Made by a program: the position numbers and the translations under genes. Below the pieces are notes generated by a model. It ran no database searches, was not told the origin of the DNA, and worked only from the letters and a program-made list of their open reading frames with translations. Below are positions 11,401-18,865 of a stretch of DNA of 64,000 nt, piece after piece; positions within the stretch are counted from its first letter, which is position 1; each line of letters opens with the position of its first letter. This DNA comes from Lysinibacillus piscis (GTDB lineage Bacteria > Bacillota > Bacilli > Bacillales_A > Planococcaceae): positions 868,001 to 932,000 of the forward strand of contig NZ_BRZA01000001.1 of assembly GCF_026012395.1 (NCBI RefSeq), given 5' to 3'.

Positions 11401-11487
11401 CTCTGCATTTGCTGAATGATATTGAGGTCCAACTATGCTTACTAGTAATATCATAACAATGAATATATACTGATATTTTTTGCTCAT
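8431..11487 (-). CDS. Secreted SLH-anchored surface protein with six NHL repeats, Fn3 and Ig-like domains
   Basis: Product of 1018 aa. Signal peptide about 1-28, ending HSANA. Six NHL-type repeats of 56 residues follow (about 33-370; core NVYIADTGNHRIRKVDTGG), predicted to form a beta-propeller. Next come fibronectin type III (about 374-466, VPDAPTNVTAVAGDG), an atrophied bacterial Ig domain (about 470-560) and ~250 residues without a family I recognise. Three SLH segments lie from about 850 (FRPEASVTRAQMA, FNPNGSITRAQMA, FNPEGYLTRAQAV) and should bind cell-wall polysaccharide. The ATG follows AAAGGGGAG. The repeats are 168 bp each and very alike at DNA level. Monocistronic. Likely an adhesive or enzyme-displaying surface protein; the ligand is unknown. 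Confidence 0.88.
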   Translation of the reverse strand: MSKKYQYIFIVMILLVSIVGPQYHSANAEEVGIITTIAGDGTLGIGGDGGPATSAPLTSPFQVAVDSVGNIYIAEAGNHRIRKVDTGGNISTIAGTGAMGNGGDGITATGTQLNIPSGVAVDNAGNIYIADTGNHRIRKVGIGGTITTIAGTGIQGNAGDEGPATSAQLNMPQNVVVDNIGNVYIADMGNHRIRKVDTGGTITTIAGMGIPGSAGDEGAATDAQLMNPQGITVDSAGNVYIADTGNHRIRKVDTGGTITTIAGTGIPGSTGDEGAATSAQLSMPSGVAIDSAGNVYISDAIDQRIRKVDTGGIITTIAGTGIPGSTGDGGAATSAQLSLPMGVAVDSIGNIYITDLGNSKIRKVTMTTVTTVPDAPTNVTAVAGDGQATVGFTVPTNDGGSIITGYKVKVYVNDNEQPTLETTGTTNSIIVSGLTNGTAYTFTVVAINDKGDSMESMASDAVTPNPAPLTDEQAVAQAALALEIGYATGDSAAIVTQPLTLPTTGIEQTNISWSSSQQLIVKPNGEVTRPLVGDSMVTLTATITKGSATKTKSFTVTVKGVNVPPVPEITPPFTSEGSSTGSTMNPTSEQFVVNVQSGDGKDISKTIINRTTNTDGTVQDRVTLTAQSTTEALRKLQENNINTMRIMLPTDTVNRVQQTDIVVVQPALTLLKAGQVHLEIVADGAKIAIPQNSLQSFEQELYFRVVPVKAQTTQQQLEERAKAETSVQQFTNNATITLLGQPMTIETNMQNRPVTLTLPLPQNVTQEQLNNLAVYIEHSDGTKEVVRGKVVDFKAGIRGIEFEVTKFSTFSILYAPVKQEQPKEEVVVEEQISTPYIKGYADGTFRPEASVTRAQMASMLARYLTDNEIPEITATFIDTATHDVKDAIEFVKEVGLFKGTTATTFNPNGSITRAQMATVVARWLAENGEVANSQAKVFKDVKGNYWAAEAIATVSAQGIMTGTSTTTFNPEGYLTRAQAVKVLNRLFERQVTAIEQTPLFTDVPSNHWAFDEIQAAAQ
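10396..11397 (-). repeat. Tandem 168-bp repeats encoding the NHL propeller
   Basis: The segment encoding the (V/G)DTGG region recurs at about 10561, 10729, 10897, 11065 and 11233, exactly 168 bp apart, with long stretches of identity between neighbouring units. The copy nearest the N-terminus is the most divergent. Confidence 0.85.
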
Positions 11488-11597
11488 CTTATGCTCCCCT
11501 TTCTACATATCAATAACGCTTTATGTAACCTAATTATAATAAAAGTTAGCCTAAACAAATGTTAAAATTTCTTAACACCCTTTTATTTACTTTTATA

Positions 11598-11634
11598 AAA
11601 AAAGAGAAGTTGTTCACATCAAATGAACAACTTC
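11598..11634 (-). terminator. Terminator of the yitW-like gene
   Basis: GAAGTTGTTCA (11606-11616) pairs with TGAACAACTTC (11624-11634). The minus strand continues into a U-rich tract (complement of the A run at 11597-11603). Confidence 0.85.
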
Positions 11635-11644
11635 CCCTTATTGT

Positions 11645-11953
11645 TTATCGTACGCCTAAAGCCATTTTTGCATAGCGTGACATTCTATCTTTAGACCATG
11701 GTGGATTCCACACAATATTGACATTTGTGCTTTTCACCTCTGGTAACTCACTTAACGCTGTGTTTACTTGGTCCACAATAACAGGCCCCATTGGACAACC
11801 CATTGATGTTAAGGTCATCGTCACTGTCGCAGCCCCTTCTTCATCTAACTCTACATCATATACTAAACCTAAGTTGATAATATCAATACCAAGTTCAGGG
11901 TCAATTACATTTTCTAACGCACTAAACATGCTGTCTTTCATATCTTGATCCAT
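11645..11953 (-). CDS. yitW: MIP18/DUF59 iron-sulfur assembly factor (YitW/SufT-like)
   Basis: Product of 102 aa, a typical single-domain DUF59 length. Hallmarks are ENVIDPELGIDIINLGLVYD at the N-terminus and the SMGCPMGP loop with its conserved cysteine (about residue 53). The family assists Fe-S cluster maturation; B. subtilis YitW belongs to it. The ATG follows AGGAG. It lies 54 bp downstream of the yitV-like hydrolase on the same strand, giving a yitV-yitW operon opposite yitU, the B. subtilis arrangement. The exact client proteins cannot be told from sequence. Confidence 0.9.
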   Translation of the reverse strand: MDQDMKDSMFSALENVIDPELGIDIINLGLVYDVELDEEGAATVTMTLTSMGCPMGPVIVDQVNTALSELPEVKSTNVNIVWNPPWSKDRMSRYAKMALGVR

Positions 11954-12007
11954 TTTGTATTTCTCCTTTCACCACCATATTAGTTTCATCATAGCAGATG
12001 TATGCTC

Positions 12008-12757
12008 CTATGCCAAATGTTGCGCAAGCCAATCCGTCGCCGCAAGCATTCCTTCTCTAGATACCGCATGCCCAGTATTTTCATCCACCATAAATTGTAG
12101 CTCACCTTCATTGCGTTGCTGTAATTGTTCATAAAAATGATAGGTGTCCGCAAATGGAACCGTCTTATCTAATTTACCATGCCAGAAGAACACGGCACGA
12201 TTAGCAAATTTTTCAGGTGTGAACGCCACATCATATTGTGCTAGTAGCTCATTTGTTTGTGCAATTTCTTGTGCAGACATATGAAAATCAATACCTTTTT
12301 CTGCAAATTGCTGGAGCTGGTAAGCCGCTAGTTGAACAAAGCTTGGTGCCCCCATACAAATTGCCGCTGTTTGAAGCCAATCATAGCGTTTAATGCACCC
12401 TGCTGTCACAATACCGCCCATTGATGTCCCTGCAACCCCAATACCCTGTGGTGTATAGTGATCCTGAAGTGCTTTAGCTAACAGCCCTACTTCATGAATC
12501 GATTGAAGCACGATTTCCCAAAAACGTACATTCATTTGTGCTTCTTTAAAGTTCTCACTACGCTCCCCATGCCATTTCGCATCTGGCAATATAACACGTA
12601 CTCCTTTTTGAACAAGCTGATACGCATAATGAAGGTTATGCTCCTTTGCACTCATAAAACCATGTAAAAAAATAACAGTTGGAGCATGGTCATCCATATC
12701 ATTAGAATATACATGTAATAGTGGGATGTTTCCCCATCGTTTTTGTTCAACAAGCAT
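12008..12757 (-). CDS. yitV: YitV-like alpha/beta hydrolase (putative esterase)
   Basis: Product of 249 aa with an alpha/beta-hydrolase fold. VIFLHGFMSAKEHN forms the oxyanion-hole region, GTSMGGIVTAG holds the nucleophile Ser (about residue 116) and FFWHGKLDKTVPF provides the acid Asp. A late His is in ENTGHAVSREG. The ATG at 12755-12757 is eight bases after AGGAG; the GTG at 12766 overlaps it and was rejected. First gene of the pair with yitW and divergent from yitU. The substrate is unknown; small acyl esters are typical for the family. Confidence 0.87.
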   Translation of the reverse strand: MLVEQKRWGNIPLLHVYSNDMDDHAPTVIFLHGFMSAKEHNLHYAYQLVQKGVRVILPDAKWHGERSENFKEAQMNVRFWEIVLQSIHEVGLLAKALQDHYTPQGIGVAGTSMGGIVTAGCIKRYDWLQTAAICMGAPSFVQLAAYQLQQFAEKGIDFHMSAQEIAQTNELLAQYDVAFTPEKFANRAVFFWHGKLDKTVPFADTYHFYEQLQQRNEGELQFMVDENTGHAVSREGMLAATDWLAQHLA

Positions 12758-12879
12758 TTTTGTCACTCCTAATAACTTCTTCCTATCATTTTTATCCTAA
12801 CAAACTTTTTTATCCATGACAAAATTTTGACGAATCAGTGACAACACGATACTATTTTTACTATAGGAAGGGGTAATAC

Positions 12880-13695
12880 ATGATGAAACCACATTTAATT
12901 GTTTTAGATTTAGATGGCACATTATTAACAGACCAACAACAAATTTCAGCGAAAACGAAAAAAATATTATTGCAGGCGAAAGAATATGGGCATCAGGTAA
13001 TGATTGCTACTGGTCGTCCTTATCGTGCAAGTGATATTTACTACCATGAACTAAACTTAACAACACCTATTATTAATTTTAATGGTGCTTACGTGCATCA
13101 TCCGAAAAATGCTGCATGGCAAACCATGCACACACCGATTGATTTGAATGTTGTGCATGATGTGATTGGCTCGGTTAATGCCTATGAATATGACAACATT
13201 ATTGCAGAAGTAAAAGACGATATTTATGTACATGTAGAAAATGACGCTATTTTTGATATGTTCCATATGGGCAACCCGAAAATTACACTTGGTGATTTAT
13301 CCTTAAATTTATTTGAAAATCCAACGAGCTTATTAATTCAAGCAAACGAGGCCAATTCTACTATTATTCGTGACCATTTACAGGCTGTTCATGCAGAGGT
13401 ATTGGAACACCGTCGTTGGGGAGCACCATTCCATATTATCGAAATTGTACGTAAGGGGCTAAATAAAGCAGTCGGTCTCGCACATGTTGCTAAAGATTTA
13501 GGCATTCCACGTGAGCGTATTATTGCTTTCGGTGATGAGGATAACGATTTAGAAATGATTGAGTATGCTGGTATCGGTGTCGCTATGGGCAATGGGATCC
13601 CTGCATTAAAAAACATTGCCAATGAAGTGACTGCAACGAATAATGAAGATGGTATCGCTAATCTATTAATAGAACGTTTATCATTAAAGGAATAG
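12880..13695 (+). CDS. yitU: YitU-like Cof-type HAD phosphatase
   Basis: Product of 271 aa. HAD motif I LDLDGTLL is at residues 10-17, motif II is around ATGRPY, motif III Lys is in KGLNKAVGL and motif IV is GDEDNDLEM. The large C2-type cap between motifs II and III places it in the Cof subfamily. B. subtilis YitU has reported FMN-phosphatase activity; synteny with yitS and yitVW supports the name, but substrate choice is inference. The ATG at 12880 is six bases from a GGGG-rich Shine-Dalgarno. It is 11 bp upstream of the DegV gene and probably cotranscribed with it. Confidence 0.9.
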   Translation: MMKPHLIVLDLDGTLLTDQQQISAKTKKILLQAKEYGHQVMIATGRPYRASDIYYHELNLTTPIINFNGAYVHHPKNAAWQTMHTPIDLNVVHDVIGSVNAYEYDNIIAEVKDDIYVHVENDAIFDMFHMGNPKITLGDLSLNLFENPTSLLIQANEANSTIIRDHLQAVHAEVLEHRRWGAPFHIIEIVRKGLNKAVGLAHVAKDLGIPRERIIAFGDEDNDLEMIEYAGIGVAMGNGIPALKNIANEVTATNNEDGIANLLIERLSLKE

Positions 13696-13706
13696 GAGGG
13701 GCATTC

Positions 13707-14567
13707 ATGAAAATTTTCACAGATAGTGGCTGTGATTTACCAAAATCTTATTACCACGACAATGATGTTATACTTTTACCATTGCGTGTACATTTAAACG
13801 ATCAGGAATATGATGATGTACTGTCAATTGATTCGAAAGAAATTTACAATGCCATTCGCCAAAACATTCGTCCTAAGACGTCCCAAGTCTCACCTGAACT
13901 ATTTTTACAGCAATTCGAAGAGCTGGCAAAGCAGGATGAAGAAGGTATTTATATTGCTTTTTCATCTGAGCTATCAGGCACATATAATACCGCTCTTATG
14001 ATTCGCAACCAAGTGCTGGAGCAATATCCAGCATTAAAGCTCACAATCATCGACTCTAAATGTGCTTCATTAGGACAAGGTCTTGTTGTAGAGGAAGCGG
14101 TGCGTTTACGCCATTTAGGAGGCATTTCCTTAGAAGAGATGGCTACAAAAATTCAAGCATTTGCTGACAGTATGGAGCATTTATTTACGGTAGAGGACTT
14201 AGATTATCTTGCTAAAGGTGGACGTGTATCGAAAGCCAGTGCCTTTCTTGGAGGCTTACTGAGCATTAAACCGATTTTACATGTAGAGGATGGTAAGCTC
14301 GTACCGATTGAAAAGTCACGTGGACGAAAAAAGGCACTTGCTCGCATTTTAGAATTAATGCAAGAACGTGGTGGCTCATTTGCCGATAAAATTGTCGGTA
14401 TTAGCCACAGTGATGATATAGCCTTTGCGACAGAAGCAAAGGAAGCGATTGCCCAACGATTTTCACCACAAGCTATACAAATGACAATGATTGGCTCTGC
14501 CATTGGTTCACATGTTGGACCAGGGACCATCGCCATCTTTTTCATCAATCCACAAAAAATCCGCTAA
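13707..14567 (+). CDS. yitS: DegV-family fatty-acid-binding protein (YitS-like)
   Basis: Product of 286 aa. The N-terminal MKIFTDSGCDLPKSY and the TSQVSPELF and SSELSGTYNTA segments are diagnostic of DegV/FakB proteins, which hold a fatty acid for phosphorylation by fatty acid kinase FakA. The DLDYLAKGGRVSKASAFLGG signature lies around residues 160-180, and the C-terminal GSAIGSHVGPGT motif contacts the carboxylate in known structures. A GGAGGGG site precedes the ATG. Second gene of yitU-yitS. No fakA is in the window. Confidence 0.93.
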   Translation: MKIFTDSGCDLPKSYYHDNDVILLPLRVHLNDQEYDDVLSIDSKEIYNAIRQNIRPKTSQVSPELFLQQFEELAKQDEEGIYIAFSSELSGTYNTALMIRNQVLEQYPALKLTIIDSKCASLGQGLVVEEAVRLRHLGGISLEEMATKIQAFADSMEHLFTVEDLDYLAKGGRVSKASAFLGGLLSIKPILHVEDGKLVPIEKSRGRKKALARILELMQERGGSFADKIVGISHSDDIAFATEAKEAIAQRFSPQAIQMTMIGSAIGSHVGPGTIAIFFINPQKIR

Positions 14568-14586
14568 AATTAAAGCGGATTTTTTG
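14554..14586. terminator. Bidirectional terminator overlapping two stop codons
   Basis: AAAAAATCCGC (14554-14564) pairs with GCGGATTTTTT (14575-14585). The stem arms include the last codons of both the DegV gene and the convergent amylase-like gene. Confidence 0.85.
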
Positions 14587-16033
14587 CATCTTCTTCTCTA
14601 CGTCGTTCTTTACCACGCTTCATAATAATGACTACAAAGCCGATAAAAATTACCCATACTAATGCTAGTGCAATCATATAAGGTATATTAAACCCTTCAT
14701 CATCTCTTACTTGATATATTTCTACTAATTCTCGATTTAAAATAACAGGGTAGACATTTTTCTCATTTAAACGCACTTTTTCTTGCTGTAAAATACCGTT
14801 CAGCATTTTCTTTTCACCAAGTTGCTCAGGTGTGAAATCCACACGTTGGGTTTTACTTGTATTATTCACCATAATAACCCATTTTTCTTTATCTGATGTA
14901 CGTGTAAATACAAGTAAACCATTGTCATTGGTAATCACTTCAAACTTACCGTTACGCAATGTGTCTGACTGATTACGTAATGTTTGTACATTTTTGATAT
15001 AGTCAATCAGCTCAGTATCTGTTTTAAAATTGTATAGCTGGTGTGTATCTGGCTTTTGTTCACCATTCATAGCAATCTCTGTTCCATACTGCACAATTGG
15101 GATACCTGGCATCATAAACAATGCACCCAATGCGACTTTTAAGCGTGTTGGAGGAAACATATTTTCAGAAGCAGAATCAAATGTAAAACGATGCGTATCC
15201 AACGAATCAATCATAATTTGCGTCGGTTGCGCTGTTGCAAAAGGTGCCATCAATTGAGATGAATCTTCATCAACATTTTTAAATATTTGCTGATAAATGG
15301 CTGCTGTTGCAGTGGAAACCGTTGCATCAAAATTCGCATCACTATCCACATTTGAAATAATATATAATGATGGATTCACCGTTTTCAATGCCTCAATCAT
15401 CGTATTTATAAATGCCGTATCAATACCTTCAATTTGTGTTAAACGCACGCCACCAACAGGATATGTTTTCACAAAATCAGTTACAGCCGCTAATAATGCC
15501 GCTTGTACCTCTGGATTGGTAAAATCCCACTGCACTTGTCCATTTTTCGTGCTAGCAATCCAGCTTTGCTTCGCTTGGTCCTGTGCCCATTCATGATTCG
15601 AGCTCACATTATTTAATGGGAAGTCAACCATAATAGCCATCTTTTGTTCTTTATAGGCTGTAATCACCTGTTGTAGCTCTTTATCTGTACCGAAATGTCT
15701 TTCCAGTGCTGTATAGCTTGTTGGCATAGAGCCATCATATTTTTCCGTCGCAAAAATCGACCCAATGGACACAATGGAATAACCCATGTCCCCAATAAAT
15801 TTTACTTTATTTTGTAAGCCTACAAAATCTCCACCTGCAAATTCCTTTGGATCCTTTGTATTTGTATCAAAATCGTTTGCACCCGACCCATTAAAATAAC
15901 GGTCAACGAGTAAATCATAAATGCTGGAATCTACTATCTTTGTAGTAGACTGTTCATCAGCATGTGCCACTGGTACTGCACTTGCAAGTAAACAAGTTAC
16001 CGCTACGGTGCTTATCCATTTTTTCAACTTCAC
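14570..16033 (-). CDS. Membrane-anchored GH13 (alpha-amylase-like) protein, probably catalytically inactive
   Basis: Product of 487 aa. GTG start, seven bases after GAGGG. Signal peptide ends AHA-DE at about residue 25, the GH13 barrel covers ~30-400 and one TM helix lies at ~450-473 (IALALVWVIFIGFVVIIM), followed by a basic tail. It should sit outside the cell, anchored at its C-terminus. GH13 regions are recognisable but degenerate. Region II reads GVRLTQIEG, with Thr199 where the nucleophile Asp belongs. Region III reads IISNVDS, with Asn228 in place of the acid/base Glu. Region IV reads MIDSLDTHRF, keeping only the stabilising Asp279. A binding or scaffold role is more likely than hydrolysis. 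Confidence 0.85.
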   Translation of the reverse strand: MKLKKWISTVAVTCLLASAVPVAHADEQSTTKIVDSSIYDLLVDRYFNGSGANDFDTNTKDPKEFAGGDFVGLQNKVKFIGDMGYSIVSIGSIFATEKYDGSMPTSYTALERHFGTDKELQQVITAYKEQKMAIMVDFPLNNVSSNHEWAQDQAKQSWIASTKNGQVQWDFTNPEVQAALLAAVTDFVKTYPVGGVRLTQIEGIDTAFINTMIEALKTVNPSLYIISNVDSDANFDATVSTATAAIYQQIFKNVDEDSSQLMAPFATAQPTQIMIDSLDTHRFTFDSASENMFPPTRLKVALGALFMMPGIPIVQYGTEIAMNGEQKPDTHQLYNFKTDTELIDYIKNVQTLRNQSDTLRNGKFEVITNDNGLLVFTRTSDKEKWVIMVNNTSKTQRVDFTPEQLGEKKMLNGILQQEKVRLNEKNVYPVILNRELVEIYQVRDDEGFNIPYMIALALVWVIFIGFVVIIMKRGKERRREEDAKNPL

Positions 16034-16161
16034 ATGTATTCCCTCTCTTTCATCGTCATTTTACCAAATAACATAGGAGCGTCGCTATCCTTTCCATCGA
16101 TTTTCCGAAAATGCGAGATGAATTACGACAAAAAAGTGTCAAGCCATTATGCTAATTCAAT

Positions 16162-16203
16162 AAAAAAGACCAGTAAGAAAACATTCACTCGTTTTCTTAC
16201 TGG
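16162..16203 (-). terminator. Terminator of yisL
   Basis: CCAGTAAGAAAAC (16170-16182) pairs with GTTTTCTTACTGG (16191-16203), followed on the minus strand by a U run from the A tract at 16162-16167. Confidence 0.88.
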
Positions 16204-16222
16204 CTTTCCTATTGTTTTTAGT

Positions 16223-16591
16223 TTACGCTAAAAAATTCATACCCATTGGTAGTTTGAAACCTAAGAACAATGTAATGAATAAGAAAATAGCGAATAAAAT
16301 CCAAAACATGCCTGTTGGTTTATTTTTCTTCTGGCGTACTAAGACCATTTCCATCATACCAATCACGAAAATGCCGCCTAAAAATTTAAAGCCATAGAGC
16401 ATACCTTGACCAAAATCCATGCCTTTGATAAATAAAGCAACGCCTGTGATAATGATTAAAATGTAAAATAAACGTAATGCCATATGTAAGCCTTTTGATT
16501 GCTTACCAGATAAAGCGGCAATTAAAAAAATAACAATTGCTACTACCCATGTCGTAATATGCAAATGTGTACTACTCGTTAAAAAATCCAT
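16223..16591 (-). CDS. yisL: YisL-family (UPF0344) membrane protein
   Basis: Product of 122 aa with four hydrophobic helices (about residues 12-28, 39-60, 66-85 and 94-114). The HLHITTWVVAIVIF start and the GxKFLGGIFVIGMMEM segment are typical of UPF0344/YisL. Function unknown. The yisK gene lies just upstream on the same strand but is separated from it by a terminator, so the two are probably transcribed separately despite the conserved yisK-yisL adjacency. Confidence 0.88.
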   Translation of the reverse strand: MDFLTSSTHLHITTWVVAIVIFLIAALSGKQSKGLHMALRLFYILIIITGVALFIKGMDFGQGMLYGFKFLGGIFVIGMMEMVLVRQKKNKPTGMFWILFAIFLFITLFLGFKLPMGMNFLA

Positions 16592-16677
16592 ATGTGCCCC
16601 ACCTCATTTTTTTCTATCAAGCTCTATCCTATCATGAGAAAGAAAGTGATTCAAATTTATTAACCTCTATCACTAGT

Positions 16678-16713
16678 AAAAAATCCGTGGAGCTGTTAAA
16701 ACTCACACGGATT
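16678..16713 (-). terminator. Terminator of yisK
   Basis: AATCCGTG (16682-16689) pairs with CACGGATT within 16704-16713; the minus strand then has a U tract (A run at 16678-16683). Confidence 0.85.
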
Positions 16714-16720
16714 AAATAGA

Positions 16721-17623
16721 CTATTCAAATGTGTTCACTAATGTACCAATACCTTGAATCGATACTTTCACTGTATCGCCAGCCTTTAAAAACTGTGGTG
16801 GGTTCATGCCTTTACCAACCCCTGCTGGTGTACCTGTTAAAATAACATCACCTGGCTCTAATGTAACATGCTGCGATAAAGTAGACACTAATGATTCTAC
16901 TGAAAATAGCATATCTTTTGTTGAGCCATTTTGACGAATCACATCATTAACCTTTGTAACGACCGTCAATTCTTGTGGATTTGGAATTTCATCCTTCGTC
17001 ACAAGATATGGTCCAAGTGGGCAAGTTCCATCTAAGCTTTTGCCCAAGAAAAATTGTTTATGCTTCTCTTGTAAATCACGTGCTGTAATATCGTTGGCAA
17101 TTGTGTAACCAAACACATAATCATACGCTAAATTTTTCGGTATGTTTTTTCCACGTTTTCCAATGACTACTGCTAATTCGCCTTCATAATCCATTTTTTC
17201 TGACAGTTCCGCATGAATCGAGATAACTTGACCATCTGCTGCAATAGCTGTTGGTGATTTCGTAAAGATTATTAAATCTGTTGGTGCTGCTTCTGCACCC
17301 ATTTCTTTTGCATGTTCATCATAATTTTTCCCTACACACATAATATTTTTTGGTGTACGTGGAATTGGTGATAACCATTCGATTGCTGTAAATTCACGTT
17401 TAAAATTCTCTGGATTTTCAGATGCTTTTGCTGCTTCCACTAATTTACGAATTTGTTCCACAAAATCAAAACCTAATGCAATACCATCTACAATTGAATT
17501 TGAAAAAGAAGGGAGAACTTGAAGTTCATTTTGAATAGCGAGTACATCCCATACTGCTTCTTCTTTTTTTACTTTTGGACCAAAGCTTACATGGCCACCT
17601 AATTTGAATGATAAAATTTTCAT
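16721..17623 (-). CDS. yisK: YisK-like fumarylacetoacetate hydrolase-family protein
   Basis: Product of 300 aa. The C-terminal FAH fold (about 90-300) shows the metal-binding acidic cluster: Glu in YEGELAVVIGKRG and Asp in GYTIANDITARDLQ. SLDGTCPLGPYLV and LTGTPAGVGKG complete the family pattern, and an N-terminal ~80-residue YisK-type domain precedes it. B. subtilis YisK is an oxaloacetate decarboxylase that also associates with Mbl; the same activity is plausible, but the family also holds hydrolases and isomerases. Single-gene unit with its own terminator. Confidence 0.9.
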   Translation of the reverse strand: MKILSFKLGGHVSFGPKVKKEEAVWDVLAIQNELQVLPSFSNSIVDGIALGFDFVEQIRKLVEAAKASENPENFKREFTAIEWLSPIPRTPKNIMCVGKNYDEHAKEMGAEAAPTDLIIFTKSPTAIAADGQVISIHAELSEKMDYEGELAVVIGKRGKNIPKNLAYDYVFGYTIANDITARDLQEKHKQFFLGKSLDGTCPLGPYLVTKDEIPNPQELTVVTKVNDVIRQNGSTKDMLFSVESLVSTLSQHVTLEPGDVILTGTPAGVGKGMNPPQFLKAGDTVKVSIQGIGTLVNTFE

Positions 17624-17704
17624 GATATTCAGAGCTCCTTCTTTTTTCTACATCATACAACAAGATAGACGAAATTGTCTCACTTTTACGATAATATTCT
17701 TATT

Positions 17705-18853
17705 TTAATTTACTTTATACGTGAATTTCCGCCAAATGGCTTCTAATGGCCCTTGTTTCCATTTAGATAACCAAATTTCAGCCAAGACCATCTGCGTGAT
17801 AATAATCGCTATAGCAATCAATACACCTGTTGATACGCCCACTTTGCCATACCAGCCAAAGCCAAAATGATAAAACAAACATGTACCAATCAGTGATTGT
17901 AAAATATACATCGTCATTGACATACGTCCAATTTTAGCAAAAGGCCGCAATAATGTTGGGATAATTGGCAGTAAACACAGTAGCACAATTAGTCCAACAT
18001 AGCCAATGGATAAAATGGGTCCCCCTACATACGTCTTTACATAATCTAAGAAATATGTGCGTGTCGAAACAATCGGTAAACTTTTCAAGAAAATGCCTAG
18101 TGCAAGACCACTAATAGCCAAGACGAGCCATAACCATTTAAGCTCCTTCGCCCGTTCCACTAAGCGCCATTTTGAAGCGGCTGCACCGATTAACATATAA
18201 GGCAAGATTGTAAATAAAGAAGCTATCCACATTGCAGGATTTAGCTGAACAGATAAATCGGTTAAACGTTGTGTAAAGGCATCTAGCCAAGTACCCGTAC
18301 CATAGGCAGTAATAGCTTGTTCGATTGCAACAATATCTAAATAGTCATTGATGGAAATATCGCTAACAGCTATGACCAATAGCATAAATCCTTGTATCAA
18401 ACCACTAATCAATACACCAATGACCAATAGCCAGATTGGACGTAGACGCAAAAGCAATAATAAAAAGACGCCACAGAAGGCATAGGTCATTAAAATATCG
18501 CCCCACCAAATGAGCAATGCATGGCATAAGCCAAATGCAAATAACACCGCTAGCCGTCGGAAGCCTATTGCATAAAAACGCTGTCCTTGCTGTTGTGCTT
18601 TTTGCCATTGCATCGCCAATCCATAGCCAAACAGCATCGAAAATAGCGGATAGAAGCTACCCTGTACATAAATATCTAAATTTTGTTGCCACACAATATC
18701 AGATGGTACTGTAAACCATGTAGCCAAATCAATGTAAGGCAATGGTGTATAAAAGGCAAACATATTGACTAATAAAATACCAAAAAGGCTGATGCCACGT
18801 AAAATATCCAATGTTGTAATACGTTCCTGTAGCATCGTTGGTCTAACATTCAC
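17705..18853 (-). CDS. DUF418 (YeiB-like) multi-pass membrane protein
   Basis: Product of 382 aa starting at GTG (18851-18853), seven bases after AGGAGG. It begins RITTLDILRGISLFGILLVN, the usual opening of DUF418/YeiB proteins, and carries about ten hydrophobic helices. The C-terminal DUF418 part includes RPFAKIGRMSMTMYILQS and a late FGFGWYGKVG. The role of the family is unknown; resemblance to membrane acyltransferases is often noted. It starts only 12 bp after the addA stop, so it is probably the last gene of an addB-addA operon. Confidence 0.85.
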   Translation of the reverse strand: MNVRPTMLQERITTLDILRGISLFGILLVNMFAFYTPLPYIDLATWFTVPSDIVWQQNLDIYVQGSFYPLFSMLFGYGLAMQWQKAQQQGQRFYAIGFRRLAVLFAFGLCHALLIWWGDILMTYAFCGVFLLLLLRLRPIWLLVIGVLISGLIQGFMLLVIAVSDISINDYLDIVAIEQAITAYGTGTWLDAFTQRLTDLSVQLNPAMWIASLFTILPYMLIGAAASKWRLVERAKELKWLWLVLAISGLALGIFLKSLPIVSTRTYFLDYVKTYVGGPILSIGYVGLIVLLCLLPIIPTLLRPFAKIGRMSMTMYILQSLIGTCLFYHFGFGWYGKVGVSTGVLIAIAIIITQMVLAEIWLSKWKQGPLEAIWRKFTYKVN

Positions 18854-18865
18854 ATAAATTCCTCC

